Made by a program: the position numbers and the translations under genes. From Dolomedes plantarius (Eukaryota; Arthropoda; Arachnida; Araneae; Dolomedidae): a stretch of DNA of 64,000 nt. The notes below the pieces were generated by a model. It saw only the letters and a program-made list of their open reading frames with translations, did not search any database and was not told the origin of the DNA. Every line of letters begins with the position of its first letter. The stretch's first letter is position 1. Positions 58,621-64,000 of this stretch are shown one piece after another. The DNA is taken from assembly GCA_907164885.2 (NCBI GenBank), contig OU015501.1:21974631-22038630 (forward strand), written 5' to 3'.

Positions 58621-60392
58621 CCCTTAACTGGTAACATACATATTTTGTTCGTTGCAAGTAACATGCGTCTCTGAGACGTGTACATAACAAAACTTTATTT
58701 TAGAGGTGGAAATTTAATAAAACTACATAAAAATTAACTAAATATGTTTTATTTGATTGTTCACAATACAATTAAAATTAAATTATACATACAGTTAAAA
58801 TAATACAACTAAAATACAATTAAAATCGGCATCACGTAAACTAAAATTACTTTTTTACTCCAGGAGCACAAGAATTGCACACTTTTTTTGAGCACTCTAG
58901 GCAACACGGATTTTCACATTTTATACATTTGTAAGCATATTGCCTCCTTTTTCGATAAGGACAATATCGGCACGTTTTCCTCTTGGGAAGCTTATCAGAA
59001 ATTTCTTGAGAGGTGCTACGCGTTTCTTCAGGTTATCCAAGAATGTCTCCTGCTATTTTTTTAGGTCATCCGGAAGGTTTGGGATGGACAACCGACGTTG
59101 CACTTGTTTTTCTAACAAACTGTTTGCTAATGAATTTATAAAGTCAAAACGTGTCATTACAGGCGTCCCATCATAGCTGGTATAGATAATGCCAGAATAT
59201 ACAAGACTAACCGCTATCAAGACTACCGCTTTATTGTAAAATATTGTCTGGGGCCACCGTCTCGACCTTCTATTCGGTGAATAGTTCACGATAATTTTGT
59301 CTAAATTATCCACTCCTGATATTGTTGAATTGTAAAAACTTATTATTTCTGGTTTATTACTGGATTGGTCGGTAAATTTTGTGTTATACATGGAGGATAT
59401 CAAATTGACGGCGTTATTTTGTTTTGCCATTGAAGACCCATCACCAGAGGGGCCAGGAACCTCTTCCTCTGAATTTCCATCGACCCTTTCATTTGTCTCA
59501 TCCTCAATGTCTTGCTTATCTAATTCAGACTCAGTGTCATGTTTAGAATGTTCTATTTCATTCTCGGCATTATAGGAATCATCAGAATCAAATTCTTCAT
59601 CACTCGGCTCACCCTCTTCTTCAGGAAGAGCATCCATTGACATTATTTTTTTTTTTTTTTTCTTAGCAGAAAATATACCTACGATGCTGAAAAAAACTCG
59701 ACGTATACCAAATTAATTAACTAAATAAATAAATAAATACTGGCGCAAAATTATGCTCAAGAATCTGTTTGTAGATATTTTTTCTGCAAACACATTTCTA
59801 GGAGATGGAGAGAAAAGAGAGAGGAAAAAATGTATGCAATCAATGAAATATCATTTGAAAAAATTTTGAATATAATTGCATTAATCTTGAATGTAATCTA
59901 TCAAGAACATAAATCAATAAATTAGTTTAAAGATTAATAAAAATTAATCCATTTTTTTTTTGGGGGGGGGGGGGACATGGAGGATTTAGAAATCTCCAAG
60001 GTATTTAGGAAAGTAAATAAAAATATGTATGAAATTAAATTCAGAAGAACAACATACGGAGCAAGCACATTCAAACATAAAACTTGTTATTATTGGTTAG
60101 GTACGTACCTCACACGTAGTAGAAAAGAACGTTGCAGGTAATACACGTCTGTAAGATGAGCACAAATGTTAACGCTTCAAGTAATATGCGTCTCTCAGAC
60201 GTCGTACGTTTTAGTTATGACCTTACTGAAATCACAAAACACAACTGATTGGCTTGCAACTTCACAAGCGTTGTTTAGACTATCTGCCGTGAGCATACAC
60301 TGAAGGTTTCATTTGACAAGTAACGCTAAAGTATGAAATGCGGGAAATTAGCAAACCTAAGCTTCTCTGAGATGTGTGTTACCAGTTGAGGG
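58621..60392 (-). mobile_element. piggyBac transposon, internal-deletion derivative
   Basis: TTAA at 58617-58620 and 60393-60396 flanks termini CCCTTAACTGGTAACA and TGTTACCAGTTGAGGG, which are inverted repeats. Inside the left end is the palindrome GCGTCTCTGAGACG, and GCGTCTCTCAGACG appears near 60188 at the other end. A partial transposase gene lies on the minus strand. Confidence 0.93.
58854..59643 (-). pseudogene. piggyBac transposase, central catalytic part deleted
   Basis: It begins MSMDALPEEEGEPSDEEFDS, the acidic N-terminal region typical of piggyBac transposases (about residues 1-75). It then jumps to the late catalytic part: KPEIISFYNSTISGVDNLDK with the GVD motif containing the third catalytic Asp, then SPNRRSRRWPQTIFYNKAVV. 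The first two Asp and most of the core are missing; the family is usually about 550-600 aa. A TAG follows NLPDDLKK (59053-59055), and a frameshift then leads to the C-terminal cysteine-rich zinc finger, still readable at 58854-58980 (CRYCPYRKRRQYAYKCIKC and CCLECSKKVCNSC). It cannot transpose itself. Confidence 0.92.
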
Positions 60393-60396
60393 TTAA

Positions 60397-61042
60397 CTGA
60401 AATGAACATCTATTTAACGTTGAGAGCGAGTCGGTTCATAACGATCGTCACATGTTACTAGGTTAAACCTCTTCTTTAAAAAATGGAATACATGCGAACA
60501 GCAAGGTTCCCAAATAAAGACGTCAGCCTTCCCAACATTTGGGAGGTAGTATCATCCAAGAGTGGTTCAGTACAGTGTCAGTGTTAATTCCTTTCCTGTT
60601 AAAATAAGTTTTTTGTTCGGATACTGTTAACCAGAATGGGCCTCTAACGTTCATCAACTGGGAATATTCCCCAAATTTCGGATATTTGATTAAGAATTAA
60701 GGGAAAGGATATTTATATTTTGTGTTCTGAAAATTTACCATGGAAACCAGTTAAAATCATATTAAAGACTCAATAAAACAAGTTTTGATATCTTTTTCAA
60801 GCTTTTTTTGTTATTACTGGATTTCTCGCGGAATGTCCAGTTACAAAATGTTATTGATTACGAAAGAACCATGTGACTTTAATTTAACACTATATTTCTG
60901 AATTAAGTTCCCATTTTATGTCCCTGTTTTCTTAAACTTCTGTACTTAAACTATGCAGTACACATAAATATAGCTTTAAGTATGTTCTTATAAAGATATA
61001 TTCACCGATATCGAGTTAACCTATGATAAATCTCCTAAAAAA
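60397..61042. other. No recognised gene
   Basis: AT-rich DNA between the piggyBac derivative and a SINE. Nothing is recognised. Confidence 0.5.
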
Positions 61043-61395
61043 GGGCCGCGGCAACCTAGTGGTTAGCTCGTCAGAATTCAGCAGGGAGGGTGATCGGTTC
61101 GATTCCGACAACCGGAACTGAATACTTTTGTGCCTACGCCGGGTATGGGCATGTTAAAACTGTAGGCCGGAAAGACCCTCTGGGTGGTTTTAGGGGTGGG
61201 AGAAGATTACGAGTGCACTAGATGTCGCATCTGGGGTTCGGTCTAAATTGTGACAGCACCAGGGCAGAAATCGGAGTCCGACCCTTGTCGTGTTCAGTAG
61301 CATGTACTAAAACTGGAGACTCTTTCATTCAGCCTTGCAAGAGCCATATTACAACGAGTGTTCTCCTAGAAGCTAATGAAACGCCAAAAAAATTG
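61043..61395 (+). repeat. tRNA-derived SINE
   Basis: The head GGGCCGCGGCAACCTAGTGG has box A-like CTAGTGGTTAGC and box B GGTTCGATTCCG. The body contains GGGTATGGGCATGTTAAA and CCGACCCTTGTCG, related to the SINE at 45174. The right end is unclear, with no CAACAA tail and no convincing target duplication. Confidence 0.72.
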
Positions 61396-62789
61396 TTGGG
61401 TTGACTTGAAAATATGCAGTAAATTGGTGTTAAGATTCTTTTCAAAGCAATGATTCTGAAACTAACTATATATAGTTCTCGACAATCGATATATCTTCAT
61501 GATTTACTTTGAACAAAACCGGATATTCAATTCCTTTTAAAACCAAAAAATCAATACAACATGAGTTTCAGAAATGTAAATTTCTGTTATTCGCAACGGC
61601 AGCTTTCACAAGAAGATTTAGAAAGAGAAAGCCTTTACATAATTTTAAAATGATAGGTTTTCTTATAAAAGGCTTTCAAACTGTTTGAAATGAAACGTTA
61701 AGAGAGGAAGTACTTTCTAACAGTTTCAACAGTCGTTTATGTAATCTTTCGTGCAGTTCTGTTCCGGTTTACCAATCTGTATTTTAAAAGATTTTCAAGG
61801 CTTACTAGCAGATTCCCGCTAATGCTTACTGCCGTAATAGCTATTGCCATTTCGATAACGTTTAGATTAAATATCATACGTTATATTCATGCAACGTTTG
61901 AAACATGAGGCATAATTGGGAAAATCATTGAGAGAATCCAAGCAAAGAACATTTTTCCTGCAAATGAGAATTTCCATCGTAATACGGCTCACGCAAAAAA
62001 CGTTTACTTTCGCTGCAGGTATTGTTTGTTGAACAAAAAAATCTTAATCTATAAATGCACCTACAAATGCCTAATCATGCGCTTAGTATATTATTTAGGT
62101 GGTACTGCATACTAAGAGGTTGAACGAAACTTTAATGGTGTATATTATAAAGTAAAATGATACACAAACAAGTGACACAAAGTAGAGAGAGCATGCTGAA
62201 CAACGCTAAGATTGCAGGGAAGTATTTTAGAATATTCAGCTTTGGAACGCGGAAGTGATTGTGATACTTTACACCGTTTTCGATGTAGAACAAAATTTCA
62301 ATGACAGATTCTAGCAAAGAGATACGATTGTGTCATAAAGTGAAAACTGGAAATACTCCCTACATTTTTTTATCGATAGGGGTCGTGTGATTAAACATTC
62401 TAGTTGAGTTCGTTAGACACAATTTGCTCTTTAATTTGGTTTTCTTCATGTAAATTTGTTGAATAGATCTTTTAGGTCACGGAGTAACATTTATTTCATT
62501 GAAGTGTTTCTTATACTCGGAAAAACACCCTTTTTTCAAACGACAATGCACAAAGAAACAATATCTACATTACTATACAAATTAAAATACGCGTATGTTT
62601 TATAGATACTACTTCTTCCGGAGATCTGTCATATATTTTAGCTCTATCTTTTTATGTATACCCAAAGTTGATAATTTAATGTATTTTATTACTTAATAAA
62701 GCATAAACGAACTAATGAGTACCATTATGGTCGTAGGTATTTAATACATAGGATGCAACTTTATAGTAGCAACTAGGTATGTACAAATT
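61396..62789. other. No recognised gene
   Basis: AT-rich DNA with only chance-length ORFs. No element ends are seen. Confidence 0.5.
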
Positions 62790-63190
62790 ATACAGAAGAG
62801 ATACAGGGGTGAAACTTTTATAGCCCTTCAAAGTAGTAACCAGCATTGTTTAGCACCCGTTGCTAACGTCCTGGAAACTGCAGGATGCCGTTGGTAGCAC
62901 CTGATTTGTTGATCCTTCGAATGGAGCGGTCTACAGCCTGCAGAATCTCTGGTGGAATCCACAGAGTAGTTACTTCATCTTGGGGATGAGATCAAAGTCA
63001 CAGAGATTTAAATCCGGGGAATATGGGGGACTGTAGAGCACTTCCCAGCCCCAGAGAGCACACACGCCAGCCACAGTGGGCACACAAGCATTTTCCTTCC
63101 ATCAGTACGATGCAACAAATTATTTTGTACAACAGACAGGTTACTAAAACATGGCTGTGTTCATCCTGTCACTGTGCAGGCGTGTGATGT
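62790..63190 (-). pseudogene. Mariner-family transposase, decayed C-terminal fragment
   Basis: Minus-strand translation gives WEVLYSPPYSPDLNLCDFDL and IPKMK, the C-terminal mariner motif region around the third catalytic Asp (YSPDLxxCDxxL), as also found in SETMAR-type mariners. After a stop the reading continues through remnants matching the usual tail (RSIRRINKSGATNG, LQFPGR, and NAG-YYFEGL-like residues across frames). Stops and frameshifts are frequent. No inverted ends were identified, so only a fragment is claimed. It is non-functional. Confidence 0.72.
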
Positions 63191-64000
63191 TTGTGGGGAG
63201 AGCTCATTCGCTCTGAGGTAAGGCAGGTATGTGACGTACGTGTGGTATAAACTGCTTTCATGGGTATTGCTGTGTGGGGGGTCTAGAACAGTGTTGCCAC
63301 TATTAAAGTTCTATCCCTCGTAATTAATTAATTTTGATAATTCGCTAAATCATTGCAGATTTCACTGTTCAGTGGCATATTTTTAGCCCTGTCGTTTCAT
63401 GTGTAACCAAAGAAAATACTTCATTTCTTTTATTATTCAATAAAAAATAAGCGGAAAAGTGAGTAGATTTATGTTATTGTGTACGTAGACTTTCAATAAT
63501 TTATGAATTTCAATAATTCATTAAATCCTTTAGCAGTTTTATGAATGACTCAAAATATTTTAATGTTTTTAATTACGTAATTAAGTCACTCATATTGGAA
63601 AAATGATGACTGTTAGTGGAGTCTGTGAATAAATGTAACTCCCCACACACACAAATACATACAAAAAAAGTTTCAGTTTCACTGGGGTGTAAAGATTTTA
63701 CTCAGAAAATGAAACATGTTAAAAATTTTGAAAAAGGTTTGACAAAGCAATATATCGTATCATATAAATTGAAAACATGCACGTGAAATACAAGAGAGAG
63801 AGAAGTAAATGCAAGAAGCAGTAACGATGAATTCCGTATCTGGGGAAAATACAGAATGTTAATGATGAATACAGAATGTGTAATGATGAAATACATTCTT
63901 AAATGAATTTACTAATGGTTGTTTCGTAATTATAGATTTTTAAATAGTTTTTAGGAAAGGCTATATAAAATGCATATTGGGGAGAAAAAGTTACATGATA
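63191..64000. other. No recognised gene
   Basis: Mostly AT-rich, with a few GC-richer bases up to 63300. No element or gene is recognised before the window ends. Confidence 0.5.

Noticed and set aside
59053..59643. Domesticated piggyBac (PGBD-like) host gene
   Set aside because: TTAA duplications and inverted ends are intact, the catalytic core is deleted and the frame is broken, so it is a defective transposon.

Overview
The window is AT-rich, intron-containing eukaryotic DNA from an arthropod, most likely an arachnid such as a spider. That placement is an inference. It rests on a moody/Tre1-type receptor gene with standard GT-AG introns and on the mix of mobile elements: Tc1/mariner, pogo/Tigger, hAT, piggyBac, Helitron, tRNA-derived SINEs and a LINE tail. 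No bacterial operon, rRNA gene, genuine tRNA gene or CRISPR array was found.

Layout. 1-8220 is a tandem array of a 3,914-bp, strongly T/G-skewed unit: two nearly identical full copies plus an internally deleted partial copy at the left edge. 8221-21100 is non-coding DNA carrying a Helitron (8722-9464), a Tc1-like element with a decayed transposase (10657-12069), several hAT-type MITEs with 8-bp target duplications, and a tRNA-derived SINE. 21108-54613 is one minus-strand gene, a class A GPCR of the moody/Tre1 group, in three coding exons: 54613-54203, 46130-45729 and 21404-21108. All junctions are phase 0 and give 369 aa. Introns 1 and 2 are about 8.1 kb and 24.3 kb.

Intron 2 contains a 'Russian doll' at 27447-41150. 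A Helitron of about 0.8 kb holds a Tc1 element (TA duplication) and a Tigger/pogo element (TA duplication). The Tigger holds a GTF2IRD2-like hAT element (8-bp duplication GCTTAGGG) and an unidentified element of about 3.8 kb with 57-bp inverted ends. The hAT holds a pogo-type MITE and other sequence. Two further Helitrons follow head-to-tail, up to 42586. Intron 1 holds a Tc1 transposon (52019-53411) whose transposase is full length except for two in-frame TAG codons, and a SINE about 20 bp from the exon 1 splice donor.

54633-64000 is AT-rich DNA upstream of the first recognised coding exon. It carries a SINE with a perfect 11-bp duplication, microsatellites, a piggyBac deletion derivative (58621-60392), another SINE and a decayed mariner tail. 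The receptor is the only convincing host gene. No novel multi-gene system is visible. The items most worth a second look are the 3.9-kb array, the nested insertion, the unidentified 57-bp-TIR element, a compact GC-rich structured island at 50894-50973, and an intact-looking DNA-binding domain kept by a deleted Tc1 element.
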